64,000 nt of DNA. Source: Chaenocephalus aceratus (taxonomy: Eukaryota; Chordata; Actinopteri; Perciformes; Channichthyidae). The DNA lies in NCBI GenBank assembly GCA_023974075.1, contig CM043791.1, positions 7,449,767-7,513,766 of the forward strand. Direction: 5' to 3'. The position numbers were made by a program, and so were the translations under genes. Shown piece after piece: positions 48,620 through 59,100 of the stretch; positions within the stretch are counted from its first letter, which is position 1, and every line of letters begins with the position of its first letter. Below the pieces are notes generated by a model that was not told the origin of the DNA, ran no database searches, and saw nothing but the letters and a program-made list of their open reading frames with translations.

Positions 48620-49668
48620 CCAGGGGCCTATGCTACGAAGCTGGTTCAACCTAACCTGGATATGTTTGAGTTAGCCGGTTGGCCTAATCCAAAACATACG
48701 CGCTCTCGCTAAACTGTACTACGACGCTGGTTATCAAGTGGATCGCTCAAGCCAGCCGTGGCCTATCGAGTTAGGTGCGCGTTCACATGAAAGGGGTGGT
48801 ATCTGGAGCATTCAACCAATCACAAACATGGAGAAGCGTACTGACAGCGCAGCGTCATACTTCCTGAATGAAAAGTGAACTTTAATACTAGTCAAAATTG
48901 AAGAAGTTAAACTTTAAACATCCATGACTTAAACACTTTATCCAGGATCAAAGCCACATAGCTGCACCTGCAAGGTGAACACAGCTGGTAACAGAACAAG
49001 TGTTTGAATGCGTACATTAACAGGTTTATGATATCACTGCCCCGTCTAACACACGATCTGACTTTAATTACATTTGTCTCGAGTGTTTCCTCAACTTAAT
49101 GTGTTGCTTAAAATAATACTTCTGCATACAGTCTGTGACACTGTGAGTGTTGCACGGCCAGATACGGCTCAGCTGACTCAGATCAGGAGATATATGATAC
49201 ATTATGAAGTGATATGCCGCGGACTGTACTTAATGTACTCTGATCCGGTTACTTATGTTGTGGCCGATATTTAAGTAAGCTTTCTTAACGCTAATGTTAT
49301 AATAGTCAGATTGCTCTGAAGATGGAGGTGATATTCTATTAATGTTCACGTTCACACAGTCGGTGATTTTTGCCGGCCGTCTTTCCTGCAACGTCAGCTT
49401 TTCTGCATTTCCTTTCTCCTGTAATATGACTTGATCGCTTTAAACTCCGCACACTGAGCTCTGATTGGTCAGCAGGCAGTGCTTTCACTGAGTTGATCTC
49501 TTAGCCTGCAACCTAACCTGGTCCCGACCAGGTTAGCTGCTTAGCATATATTACCATGGAGATCTAGCCTGCTAAAAAGAGAACCAGCTTCGGATGACCG
49601 GAAAGCCGGAGTTTTCCCTGAATTTAGCCGGCTAAGCGAAAATCCTGCTTCGCAGTATACCCCCCTGG
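48620..49668 (+). mobile_element. 1.05-kb inverted-repeat element (CCAGGGGCCT ends)
   Basis: Left end CCAGGGGCCTATGCTACGAA and right end (reverse complement) CCAGGGGGGTATACTGCGAA form imperfect inverted repeats, followed by AGCCGGTT/AGCCGGCT subterminal words. No target-site duplication is clear. No transposase. A shortened inverted relative lies at about 41611-42078. Confidence 0.7.
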
Positions 49669-50161
49669 ATTCTAGTGCCCCACACTGCCTTGACTATACC
49701 TCGTCTATACATTTCCTTCCCTCTTCCAAAGAAACACGCCTGTTGGCTTGAACATGCCTAACCCCCGAGTTGCTCTGGTTCCTTCCGACCCTAACACTGG
49801 ATTCATTTTATTGTTTTAGTTTTTATTTAATGTTTTATGTAATATTTTGTATACATACAATGGTTCCATTACTGGGAAGATGATCCTCAGTAATCCACAA
49901 AAATATTTTGTCTTATCATGGTATCCAAGTGTATTGTCAAAATACAACATTAAAAAGTCAAAAAGCATTAGCACGAAAGGTCACCTCGAGAATCATAGAT
50001 TTCCGCTTGGACATTACATTATTCAAACCTGTGTAGTATTGCACTGTATGAAATTACTGTGCTCTAACTTCGCAAAAGTACCTAGCATACATTGGAATCA
50101 TGATTCCTAAATTATTTGGGCTACTATCTCATATTTCCAAGCTGATATTCACTCTAAAAGG
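49669..50161. other. intron sequence without recognised features
   Basis: AT-rich in its second half; no coding exon, repeat ends or RNA gene seen. Confidence 0.3.
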
Positions 50162-50863
50162 TGTTACAACCGCTGCTACCTTGTGCCCTTAACTCTGTTT
50201 GTGTGTGGGTGTATGCAAATGAGCTGTGCAGTTCCTATGCTGTCAGTGGCCGTCTCAACCTCGCAACATCCGCGGGGATTGGACAGACGTCACCCAAGCC
50301 CTGCCCGCTTCTCCCACGTCATCCGGGGGAGGAGTATAAAGGCTGGGCACGGGAGGCTCTGTATTGTGTAACAGACGCCTCAAGCCTCTCCTTGTGATAC
50401 TGCCTTCGTTCTGTGACTTCTGAGACTGTTTAGCCGTGTGTATTCTGTGTTAGCTACACTGATTAGCAGTGCATTCAGTAGGGTTCTGGGCGAGCACACT
50501 GATTAGCAGCGTGTTGTCGGGTTCTGTGTTAGTATAGGGTTTGTGTGTGTATATTGCGTAGATCCCGGTGATTAGCACCTGTGGACCCGCACCAGCTGTG
50601 TTTTCCCACAGCCTCGTTTTGATTATTGTTTTGTTTCCACTTTAGAAGTGAGGTATTTCCTTTCCTTTGGTATAGTACTGGGCAACTCTCTTTTGGAGAC
50701 CCTTTTGTGAGATAGTGACAGCTTGACCCGTTGTTGGGCCAAGCCGTTTGTGTACATCATTTTACTCAGTTGCCGTTACAAATAAACCACCGGTAACATA
50801 TACCAAATCCAATCTGGTCGTGTCGTTTCCCTTTTGTATCCCTAGCCAAGAGGGACCGTAACA
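50162..50863 (+). mobile_element. probable solo LTR of a retrovirus-like retrotransposon
   Basis: The 702-bp block begins TGTTACAACC and ends GACCGTAACA, the TG...CA inverted termini of an LTR. It contains a promoter-like TATAAA at 50335-50340 preceded by GC-rich sequence, and an AATAAA at 50781-50786 near the 3' end, in the order U3-R-U5. No internal region, primer-binding site or second LTR is seen, so it would be a solo LTR. No clean flanking duplication is visible, which lowers certainty. Confidence 0.6.
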
Positions 50864-50934
50864 GGCGGAAATTGACACTTCTGCAGCCATCCCACTGCTG
50901 TCACCTTAATGTCTGACCAATGATTGAACAGCAT

Positions 50935-51090
50935 TTCCGTGTACATGACTTGTGTTTAAAGTTTATAGTCCGTTTGAGTTTTGCCGTGTGAACGCAAACC
51001 GAACCTTCTGAAAAATGAAGCAATGTAACAAACTGTGGTCTGGTGCGCACCAGAGAAGCGGACTATTAGGTGTGATTGCACCCTAAGATC
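50935..51090 (+). repeat. fragment of a TIR element
   Basis: The segment ending TTAGGTGTGATTGCACCCTAA resembles one end of a common teleost DNA element. Only one end is recognised. Confidence 0.3.
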
Positions 51091-51232
51091 CCTTTGTAAA
51101 CAGTGAGAACATTAGAACCAGGATGACATGATGAAGATTTAGAACTACATATTTAAAGGCAGTCTCACAACAGACAGATGCTCTCATAGCGCTGACTTGT
51201 TTCTGAGCCATGGTGGAGGTGTCTGTGTTTAC

Positions 51233-51410
51233 CTGCCCTCCACAGTGCTGTCCTCTGCTCGTTGTTGGAGTTGAAGTCCTTGGCGAAGGTGTGCGACTCC
51301 AGCAGACAGTCGAGCAGCTTGAAGAGGTGAGCGGAGGTCATGTGACGGTACATGCCCTGCTCTGAGCCCGCCTCCCCCCCCTCAGCCTCAGACTCCTCCA
51401 GAGCATCACG
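51233..51410 (-). CDS. arfgef2: ARFGEF2 (BIG2), internal exon
   Basis: Reads [15 protein letters not shown] (acidic, variable), then [20 protein letters not shown] and [20 protein letters not shown] ending WRAG, conserved in BIG1/BIG2. Acceptor GTTAG, donor GTAAAC. Phase 0 in, 1 out. The glycine-rich acidic insert EGGEAGSE is longer than I recall for human BIG2. Confidence 0.95.
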
Positions 51411-51533
51411 CTAACGGGAGGACAGTTTGAGACAACTTGAATTACTGATATGACATTTCATGCTGTACAATGTAACTCATTCCTCAAATAGAAATAAAAC
51501 AAATGTGATAAATAAATAGGGGTTTTATCTTAC

Positions 51534-51673
51534 CTGTGCAGCAGCCATGTTCTCTGCGTCCTCCTTTTTGCTGGTTGCCGGAAAAAATACGATATTGTCT
51601 ATGGTCTGGATGAGTTCAAGCTGCACCACGCATTTAATGAGCAGCCCTGCAAACAGCTTCTGGTCCGAAACTC
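51534..51673 (-). CDS. arfgef2: ARFGEF2 (BIG2), internal exon
   Basis: Reads [40 protein letters not shown] and NMAAAQ. This is one of the most conserved stretches of the BIG C-terminus. Acceptor TTCTGCAG, donor GTAAGA. Phase 1 in, 0 out. Confidence 0.97.
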
Positions 51674-51806
51674 CTGCAGAATAAAGAAAAACAAGTGGTG
51701 TGAAGATTGACGTTATTAAGGGTAAAAGTGACATTGAAGAGGGACGAAACGCAACAATGGTAGTCAGATTTTATACTGGCAGAATGCAATTCCATTCGAA
51801 TTTTAA

Positions 51807-52984
51807 GGCGAGACACGGCAGGCAAAAACATCGTTTTTCAAGTACTGGTACATTTTGAGATTTTGTGCTATTTTGATTCTATAACATGTTTTCTTTCAGG
51901 CTTTTGGAAGGAAAACGTACAAAATATACATTTAAGTGTTTATTTGACTATAGTTTGTCTATTTGCGTCTGTAGATTTCTCCTAAATTCACCAAAAGTTA
52001 GCATTCTAACGTAACATAAAGTACCGCGACTGCTGTGTGCACCATGTCAACAGAGATATCGCTGGAAAGCTGTGTCTCTCCTGCACAATCTCATCGGATT
52101 TCCTTTGTATCAGCAACCAATCGTGAAAGCACAAAGGGGTCTTAAACCAAGAAACGAAATCTCATTGGCTGGTGTCAATTTCTGACAACGTGATTCGTTC
52201 AGATGCGTCACGTGGTGTGCTAAAACACTTCCTGGTTAGCTTTCCGCTAGAAATTGAAAACTCAAAATGGCAAAAGAACGGCGTAAAAAACGTTCACAGA
52301 GAAGACGACAACAATTGTCACTTGTACGAAGCAAGGTTATACAAAAAACAAATGACCCCGAACATGAAATACCTTCACGGAGTGCGTCGTGGCGCAAGCT
52401 GTCATCCAAAGAACAGGAGGGTTCAGCTAGCGCCTCACTGCAATCTTTAAAGGTCGTTTTCTCAAAATGAGTTTTTTCTCCTACTCCGAGTTCGAAATTT
52501 CAACTTCAGTAGCACGTAGAGACACCAAACCTTCCAGTTATATTCCTATCAATATTATGAAGGCTTTTACAGAAGGGTTTGTTCATATATCATTCATAGC
52601 CTGAATTATACAACATTGTACACCTAAAAACATGGCGGAAATGGATATTTTAGGGCTGTTGACAGTATTTTCTGATTTATGGAGTGATAAAAAGAGATAT
52701 CCAAAATCCCTTCTGTAAAAGCCTTAGATGCTAATATGACTACAAAATGAAACAATAATTTTGAATCTGGCTTTATCCAAAGTTCAGATTTCGATTCCTG
52801 AAATGTGTTAAAATATGTGCATATTTAATGAGATAATGGATAATTTGTATATTTAAACATGCTATTTCAGAAAACTTGTAATACAAAAGACAATTGCCTT
52901 ATTGTAAGTAATTAACTGGAGAAATGTCTAGCTGATAACTTTAAGTTAAAAAAAAATTACCCTATTCACCTGGGGTGTCTCGCC
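51807..52984 (+). mobile_element. TTAA-flanked DNA element, 1.18 kb
   Basis: Inverted ends GGCGAGACACGGCAGG (left) and GGCGAGACACCCCAGG (right, reverse complement) are each preceded by TTAA (51803-51806 and 52985-52988). TTAA duplications are typical of piggyBac and Kolobok superfamilies. The largest frame (52267-52470, MAKERRKKRSQRRRQQ..) is basic and not a recognisable transposase. The element lies in an arfgef2 intron. Confidence 0.75.
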
Positions 52985-53287
52985 TTAAATAAATAAGATT
53001 ATAAAAAAAGATTATTATGCAAATACACATTTATTAGAGGTATTTTTGTTTGAGTAAATTCACATTTACTACCTTTTTTTCATTTCAGGGTGTATTTAAT
53101 AGTCAGTTATTAATTTCAAATGCAAAATGTATATATCTATTCATTTAACATGTATTGAAATGGCACTCCAAAGCAACAAATGATATACATTTTAGATATA
53201 TATTTTTTGTTTATCTCCATTTTTTGCAAATATAGATTCAGGTGGAGGTTGAGTGTGTTGTGTGTATGAGTGTGTGTGTCTACTCAC

Positions 53288-53396
53288 TAGCACTGGACTT
53301 GCCCTTCCAGGTGTCGTCGCTGGACATCTGGCTGTGTCCCCTCTCAGACAGAGCTCTGTCGTAGCTGCTCTGGGACACGCTGTCAAAATCAGCGTC
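53288..53396 (-). CDS. arfgef2: ARFGEF2 (BIG2), internal exon
   Basis: Reads DADFDSVSQSSYDRALSERG then HSQMSSDDTWKGKSSA, a serine-rich variable region. The SERG-x-SQ...DD-x-WKG pattern matches BIG2 and not BIG1, the main reason for choosing paralogue 2. Acceptor CTCCAG, donor GTGAGT. Phase 0 in, 1 out. Confidence 0.93.
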
Positions 53397-53554
53397 CTGG
53401 AGACAAATACAAATGATCCATATTCACAGGTTAGGGTCATACTTCTGACTCACTGCGGAATATAATAATAACCAAGTATGAAGCATCTGCTGAGCTGCTG
53501 TAGAACATCCTGTATTTATTGTTAAGACATATAAGTATTTGTTTATTTCCTTAC

Positions 53555-53612
53555 TAAATGCTTGCCATCTGCAGTTTCCTCATCCTGCCCAGCCGGTCGC
53601 CATGTCAACAAA
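53555..53612 (-). CDS. arfgef2: ARFGEF2 (BIG2), 58-bp microexon-like exon
   Basis: Short exon with one base completing an Ala codon and 19 codons, LLTWRPAGQDEETADGKHL. TWRP-x-G and KHL are BIG2 landmarks. Acceptor CTTCCAG, donor GTAAGG. It is needed to connect HA- in exon 53769-53907 to DADFD in 53288-53396; both phases fit. Confidence 0.92.
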
Positions 53613-53768
53613 CTGGAAGCAAACAGAATGACAGATCAAGAATCAGGTGATAACATCCTGTCACAGAGGCACACTAACCTTCAACTACTTTAATGAATTA
53701 GTTACATTGAGTAATATCTAATTATTTTGTAATGAAATTGGCTGGAAGAAAAGTGACTGAGGACTCAC

Positions 53769-53907
53769 GCATGTGGGCTGGTGTTCTGGAAGATCTCCAG
53801 CATACAGGCGCATGTGATCTGCCACACCTCGGGGCTGAACTTCTCCCCATTCAGAATCACCAGGTTCTCCAGGCAGTTGGTCCCCGACCGGGCCAGCTGC
53901 TCGTTGT
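53769..53907 (-). CDS. arfgef2: ARFGEF2 (BIG2), internal exon
   Basis: Reads (D)[38 protein letters not shown] and FQNTSPHA. Acceptor CTCTGCAG, donor GTGAGT. Phase 1 in, 0 + 2 bases out (HA split codon). Conserved in all BIG proteins. Confidence 0.96.
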
Positions 53908-54621
53908 CTGCAGAGGAAGGAGAGGAGGAGCTTAAAGCCCCACTCACACAAACACTGGGAACTTCACTGAGTATTTTCCCCACAAAATATATAGATAATG
54001 TTTTACTTTTGGTGAAACAAATTGTAGCAACTCAATGATATTAATGATAAAGTGAAACATATTTTCAGACGCTCTTAAACTAGCCGTTTTGTTTCAAAAT
54101 GTGCTCAAAGGCTGATACCTCTATTCATGTTAAGAGAAATAGTTACAATATATATTAGGTAAAACACTTTTTTTAAATAAATTAATAATAATAATAAATT
54201 GAATAAAAAAGAGGAAATATTAAAAGAATAATTGAATAAAAATAGCATTGGTAATACAAATCTAAGTAATGAAAAAGTTAAAAGAATATTAATAAATAGA
54301 TCCAAAAAAAAAAAAAAAAAAATTTGTTTTAATTGTATACACAAAAAAAGTAAATGGATAAAATGGAAGTTTAACAACATAACATTTCTACAGCCCTAGT
54401 TTGTAAAATCTGGCAAAGCATAGTAGGTGTTATCTCTGTCCTATGAGCAGTTTTCGCTCTTTGTGTGGACAGGTGAGTGTTCTGTGCTTAACTTAGTACT
54501 TTTTTTTAACAGATGTAACATTAAGCTGTCTGTGGCTCTTTCCTGCTGTAACGATGCAAATGTTCCCTCTGTGGGACTAATAAAGGTATTCTGATTCTGT
54601 GGACATGTTTTGAACACCCAC

Positions 54622-54757
54622 CTTGCCTGACACACCACTGCAGCTGTGTGAAAATGTCAGCCAGCAGGATTTCACTGAGAGGCTCATAAAACTGGGTGAA
54701 CACATCACAGATGGCATACAGAGCGTGGTTACAGGTCGTCGTCATCCACTCGGTTTT
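54622..54757 (-). CDS. arfgef2: ARFGEF2 (BIG2), internal exon
   Basis: Reads [36 protein letters not shown] and TQLQWCVRQ. Acceptor GTCTGCAG, donor GTGGGT. Phase 0 in, 1 out. Between this exon and 61075-61204 lies the DIRS-like element. Confidence 0.96.
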
Positions 54758-54834
54758 CTGCAGACAAACGGGAGACAAAGAAAAGCAGATCTTTAAAAAA
54801 AAATGCCTTCTTTACATTGTCTTTTGCCTTGTAA

Positions 54835-55030
54835 AACTATAGGTTACTTACGTAACCCCAGTCTCAGAGTAACATGTAGTGAGATGTCTCACTATGGGAT
54901 GCGCCTCATCGCGGAGCAAACAGAAGCATCAATCTCATTACGCCAATCCTGATTGGCTGGTGATCTTGACGTAAGCGTCAGGGAATCCACCCCCTATAAG
55001 TAGCTTGCACCACAACGCATGCGTCATTCA
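54835..55030 (+). repeat. DIRS inverted terminal repeat, 3' side
   Basis: Pairs with 60829-61002. Outer bases (AACTATAGGTTACTTACG) are unique to this side and are copied in the internal complementary region. It contains a palindromic TTACTTACGTAA word. Confidence 0.9.
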
Positions 55031-55077
55031 AAATAAGCACCTCTTCTCGCTTCACCATAGCAAGGAGGGCCGTCTGG

Positions 55078-55174
55078 TGAGACATCTCACTTCATGTTAC
55101 TCTGAGTCCTGGGGTTACGTAAGTAACCTATAGTTCTCATTCATAACACTCCGTTCGATGTCTCACTATGGGAT
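55078..55174 (-). repeat. DIRS internal complementary region
   Basis: The first half (GACATCTCACTTCATGTTAC ... GTAAGTAACCTATAGTT) is the complement of the outer left terminus. The second half (CTCATTCATAACACTCCG ... TCTCACTATGGGAT) is the complement of the outer right terminus. The two meet at about 55134. Confidence 0.92.
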
Positions 55175-55233
55175 ATTGTAGCTCCCGTATTGCCAGACGA
55201 GCTTATCTCGAAATTCACCAAACCAACCAGAAC

Positions 55234-56100
55234 TTAACAGGTAGAGCTCTGACTCAACAAGGTGCCCAGCACTGCTCGGGCCACACTAGGAGCGGAGACG
55301 TCTAGCCTGTAAAAGCGGACAAAAGTGAGCGGCGAGGACCAGCTCGCCGCTGCACAGATGTCTTGGACGGAAACACCCTTGAACAAAGCCCAGGATGTAG
55401 CCAGACCACGAGTCGAATGAGCACGCCGACCCGAAGGTGCCTGCAAACCCTGACTCGTATAGGCCAAAGCAATTGCCTCCACAATCCAGTGGGAGAGCCG
55501 TTGCTTAGTAACGGGCTTGCCCTTCTGAGGGTTAGCCCAGGACACAAAGAGTTGGTCATTATGATGAAACTCTTTTGATCTGTCCATATAGGTGCGTAAA
55601 GCACGGACTGGACACAGCAAATCCTACTGCTGCTCCCCGGAGGAAACCAGCGGCGGAGGAAATGCCTCAATGTCAATCGGGGTACATGAACCAACCACCT
55701 TAGGTATAAAGGCAGGGTTGGGCTTCAACAACACTCTCGTTTGCCCTGGGGCGAACTGAGTGCATGAGGGATGTACAGAGAGCGCATGAATGTCACTGAC
55801 TCGCTTGGCGGATGCCAGGGCCAGTAACAGCACTGTCTTGAGTGACAAGTGCTTCATGTCAGCTTCTTCAAGGGGTTCAAATGGGGTTAGAGTGAGCCCA
55901 TTTAAAACCACTGCCAGGTCCCATAAGGACACCAGCGACCTGGAGACAGGGAGGAGCCTGCGCGCCCCTTTCATAAAACGGCAGACCAAAGGATGTTGGC
56001 TAGCCGTCTGTAACCCTCCACTTACAGTCATAGAGAGACCTGGTGGAGGAAGCTCTCGCACTCTGAATAGTGTTTATCACCTTCTGAGGGAGTCCCACTG
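55234..56100 (-). pseudogene. DIRS tyrosine recombinase (broken)
   Basis: The coding order on the minus strand is RASSTRSLYDCKWRV (N-terminal SAM-like part, about 56060-56000), then a frameshift, HPLVCRFMKG, LASAKRVSDIHALSVHPSC (with the first catalytic Arg), an in-frame TAG at 55624-55622, LCPVRALRTYMDRS, then RRAHSTRGLATSWAL (His-x-x-Arg) and FVRFYRLDV (catalytic Tyr). All expected tyrosine-recombinase motifs are visible but no single frame covers them. In DIRS elements this enzyme integrates the circular DNA intermediate. Confidence 0.9.
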
Positions 56101-57494
56101 TATTCAGATTGTACCACTCACGGGCCAGGCACATAGTGCCAAGCGCTCTGGGTGTGGGTGGAAGATCGCCCCCCCCGCCTGAGACAGTATGTCCCTGCGT
56201 AGTGGGAGCTGCCATGGCTGCCCGCACAGCAGCTGATATATCTCCGCCAGCCAGTACATTGCGGGCTAGGGGTGCAACAACTAATCGACAGGTTAGGGTT
56301 AACCCTAACACTCGATTAAAATCGATTACCAAATTAGTTGCCAACTAATTCAGTTGTCGATTCGTTGGTGACGTCATCACGTGCGTTTTACGCGCCGTTA
56401 AGCTACAACGTTATTGGTACTGGAGACATTTAAAAAATGTATGTCATGTATTATTGATACAAAAACATTATATCGCAGTCTTAGTGTGGCCAGCTCGTTT
56501 ATAATATGTAAAAAGACAAACAAATGCGTCCGATGTATTTTTGATCAGACGAGATCTCTCTCCCTGGTCTGTGTGCGAGGGGGCGGGGCAGTTTACACAC
56601 ACTGCGGAGATGGCGGAGAGAACGCCGCTCCGAGGTGTGGTTAAACTTTACCCATCTCGATGCTCGTTGCCAAAAGTGCAATAAGAGTTTAGCATGTAAG
56701 CATGTTTAGCGGTAACACGAGCAATTTGTCTAAACATTTAGCAAAAGTGCACCACATCCAGACGGAGGAATGCACCGGGTTGGACTGTGTTTCTAGCAGC
56801 TCTGTAGCCCCGTCCACGAGTAACGTTTTCACGTCAGGTGTTCTGTATGCTAGCAGCAACACACGCAGTTAACTCAATTATATAAACACGGGGTAATGAT
56901 TTGAGGTAACTGAATTAGTTAGTTTGTTAAAGTTTCAGCTATTCTGTTTACAGTTCTGTTATCACATTATTTATTATTTGCTAAAAAACTGTTGTTTCTT
57001 TTGATGTGAAATATTATTTATTTTATTTAAATGAAAAGCAATGTTCATTTTGTAAACAATTTGTTTAGTTAATTTAATAATATGTATTTTTTAATCAAGT
57101 ATTCATCTTTATCTTCATTGTTAGTTTCCACATGCCTAAAACAACCTCAAGCTAAATCTAAAAGTTGATGGCTAAATAAGAGCGTTTGAGAAATTGTGCA
57201 AGGCATAATAGTCCGAATAGTCGATTAATCGTTTCATTAATCGATAGATTAATCGACTATCAAATTAGTCGTTTGTTGCAGCCCTATTGCGGGCCAGTGC
57301 GGAGCTATCAGGATAAGTGTGTGGCCTTGTTCTCTCACTCTGGCCAGAGTTGGGGGTATCAGAGCCAGGGGTGGGAACGCGTACAGAAGGCCCAGAGGCC
57401 AAACGTGCGCGAGCGCGTCCACGCCTAACGGAGCGTTTAAATCGTGCATTGAAAAGAACAGCTGACATTGAGAAGAACAGCTGACATTGAGCAT
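56101..57494 (-). pseudogene. DIRS methylase-like domain, split by a hAT element
   Basis: The frame from 57494 reads CQLFFSMHDLNAPLGVDALA, HVWPLGLLYAFPPLALIPPT and HTLILIAPHWPA. After the hAT element (56267-57286) is removed it continues LAEIYQLLCGQPWQLPLRRD and AIFHPHPERLAL. This is the conserved region after RNase H in DIRS elements, often annotated as a DNA-methylase-like domain. The hAT target octamer lies within it. Confidence 0.8.
56267..57286 (+). mobile_element. hAT-type element nested in the DIRS element, BED finger remnant
   Basis: Ends are TAGGGGTGCAACAACTAATC and (reverse complement) TAGGGCTGCAACAAACGAC, with a perfect 8-bp duplication TTGCGGGC (56259-56266 and 57287-57294). On the + strand at about 56634-56775 it encodes VWLNFTHLDARCQKCNKSL and, after a short disruption with a stop, GNTSNLSKHLAKVHHIQTEE, a BED finger closely like the one at 63567-63430 (minus). 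The catalytic core is absent. Confidence 0.96.
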
Positions 57495-59100
57495 TTTCTT
57501 TCGATGCGAACAGATCTACCGCGGCTCTGCTGTAACGCACCCACATCTGACTCACAATACTTGGATGTAGAGTCCAGTCTGCATATAGTGGTGCACCTCT
57601 GGACAGTAGATCCGCCCCGAGGTTCATCACTCCTGGTACGTGCGTCGCTCTCAGAGAGAGGAGACGTCCGCCGCTCCATAAGATCAGTTTGCGTGCCAGC
57701 ATGTGTAACTGGAGAGAACGCAAACCCCCTTGGCGGTTTACATACGATATTGTGGTCGTATTGTCTGTCCTCACGAGGACATGATGTCCTCTGAGAAAAG
57801 GCAGAAAGCGTTTCAGGGTGAGGAACACCGCTAAAAGCTCCAGATAATTTATGTGCGCCCGCTGGAGGTCTCTGCTCCAGAGACCCCTCACAGGACGACC
57901 TTCGTAAATACCTCCCCAACCTGTCAGACATGCATCCGTGGTGACCACCTTCCGTGAAAGGACAGCACCCATAGGCACGCCCCGTACTAGAAAAGTCGGG
58001 TGCAGCCAGTGGCGCAGTGCCATTACGCATTTCACAGTAACCATTACTCTCCGCGCGCCATGACGCGCGGGGTTTAGTTTTAGAGCGGCTACCCAGCGCT
58101 GAAACTCCCTCATGTGTAAGGGTCCTAGTCGTACGACCAGGATGGCTGACGCCATGAGCCCCAGTAACCGCAGGCATGATCTGAAGAGAACATGTTTGCG
58201 CAGCTGGAATAAAGCGAGACAAGCTCTGAAAGCTTTCACTCTTTCCGCTGACAGGCGGGCTGAAAAGGGCACCGAGTTCAGGTGTAAACCCAGGAAGAGT
58301 ATAGTCTGCGCGGGGCACAACATGCTCTTCTCTGCGTTTATTATGAAACCCAGGTTGAGCAGGTGCTTTACGAGAACATTTGTCTGCGTAATAGCCTCCT
58401 GCTCTGACTGTGCGAGAAGCAGCCAGTCGTCTAGGTAGGTCGCCAGGCGAATACCCTGTTGTCTTAACGGGGCTATCGCGGCTTCCGTACATCGTACAAA
58501 CACTCTTGGACTGAGGGACAGACCGAAGGGAAGTACTCTGTATTCGTAACAGATCCCCTGAAATGCGAACCTCAGATATTTCCTGTGTGGGTAATATACT
58601 GGGACGTGGAAATACGCATCTTTCAGGTTGACTGATGTAAACCAGTCGTTTTGTCTCACGAGACGCAGCAGAGATGTGTGAGTGAGCATTCTGAATTTGT
58701 AACTTTTTAGATATGTGTTCAGAACCCTCAATTGGCCGAATTCCGTTCCCTCCTCGTTTGGGAACGAGGAAATAAAATAAAATAAAAAAATAAAAGCCGC
58801 TCTGACTCTGCTCGGCGGGTACTATAGATATCGCCCTCTTTTCTAGAAGTGAGAGGATCTCTCTCTCTAGAATATGGGCTGACTCTCCTTGGGCTTGTGA
58901 ATACAGAACGCCCGAGAAGCGAGGGGGGGTGACAGCGAATTGGAGTCTGTAGCCCCGTGTTACTGTCTTGAAAACCCAAGCAGATGTTGTGAGCATCTCC
59001 CACTGTATGCTCCTTAGAGCCAGCGGAGATGTCACGTCTCTTACCCTCTGAGTCTCTATTTGTTGTGTCTTTTTCGACTCGCATCTCCTCTGCATGGAGG
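57265..59100 (-). pseudogene. DIRS reverse transcriptase / RNase H (frameshifted)
   Basis: The N-terminal part (59100 to about 58740) reads SPLALRSIQWEMLTTSAWVF and SLLEKRAISIVPAEQSQSGF, LVPKRGGNGIRPI. A frameshift near 58731 leads to the 488-codon frame RVLNTYLKSYKFRMLTHTSL, FTSVNLKDAYFHVPV, YLDDWLLLAQ (polymerase catalytic DD), then RNase H with TTDACLTGWGG, ELLAVFLTL, VRTDNTTTISYVN and GADLLSR. The bases ATAAAATAAAATAAAA at about 58768-58795 look like a small AT-rich expansion inside the RT, coding FYFFILFYF. RNase H ends near a 19-bp tandem duplication at 57449-57486. Confidence 0.92.
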
